Positions 20,920-20,920 of a stretch of 20,920 bases of DNA are shown here, piece by piece. Source of the DNA: Frankiaceae bacterium (GTDB taxonomy: Bacteria > Actinomycetota > Actinomycetes > Frankiales > Frankiaceae); the NCBI GenBank assembly GCA_030840885.1, contig JAVEDQ010000343.1:1-20920 (forward strand), in the 5' to 3' direction. A program made the translations under genes and the position numbers. Positions within the stretch are counted from its first letter, which is position 1. The number at the start of each line of letters is the position of its first letter. The notes below the pieces were generated by a model. That model was not told where the DNA came from, ran no database searches, and saw only the letters and a program-made list of their open reading frames with translations.

Positions 20920-20920
20920 C

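Overview
The window is a gene-dense stretch of chromosome from a high-GC actinobacterium. Evidence for this is the very high G/C at third codon positions, the many GTG starts, a MabA-type FabG, a small helix-turn-helix protein of a kind common in actinobacteria, a sufS-sufU-sufT tail, and several genes whose start codon lies 6-7 nt after a TAnnnT -10 box (leaderless transcripts). A Pseudonocardiales-like host is plausible, but that is a guess. I see no phage, insertion sequence, CRISPR array, tRNA or rRNA. No intergenic gap exceeds about 235 bases.

Layout. 1-862: 3' part of a secreted Ser/Gly/Pro-rich, membrane-anchored protein. 911-1636 (-): fabG. 1866-2675 (+): a degenerate STAS-domain protein and a coupled unknown protein. 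2700-3146 (+): HIT-family hydrolase, overlapping tail-to-tail a small lipoprotein (3101-3451, -). 3504-4439 (-): four-helix membrane protein with a Ser/Pro/Glu-rich head. 4645-5511 (+): ferritin-like diiron protein. 5598-5981 (+): SRPBCC protein preceded by a leaderless mini-ORF. 5988-7394 (-): pyruvate kinase with an anomalous start. 7509-7679 (+): a 56-residue acidic protein. 7713-10773 (-): a likely unit of small HTH protein, enoyl-CoA hydratase-like protein and ABC exporter. 10897-13258 (+): polytopic membrane protein and an adenine/adenosine deaminase. 13259-13491: an intergenic region rich in inverted repeats. 13492-14208 (+): a PadR regulator with a His-rich head, convergent with a CDF cation exporter (14225-15259, -). 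15294-16883 (-): ABC-F ATPase preceded by an overlapping leader ORF. 17000-18331 (-): MFS exporter with a palindromic promoter. 18428-19525 (-): CorA channel. 19605-20919 (-): sufT, sufU and the 3' part of sufS, chained by ATGA overlaps.

How the genes work together. SufS (cysteine desulfurase), SufU (sulfur acceptor) and SufT (maturation factor) form the downstream end of the iron-sulfur assembly operon. Metal handling recurs: CorA, CDF, and a PadR whose His-rich head resembles the Ni-responsive repressor YqjI of E. coli. Efflux and protection also recur: ABC exporter, MFS exporter, ABC-F.

The most interesting points are the His-rich PadR with two perfect palindromes in its leader, the 83-bp inverted repeat just upstream of it, the leader ORF overlapping the TTG start of the ABC-F gene, the leaderless-start signature shared by several genes, and the pyruvate kinase start, which implies a CTG start or a one-base indel.
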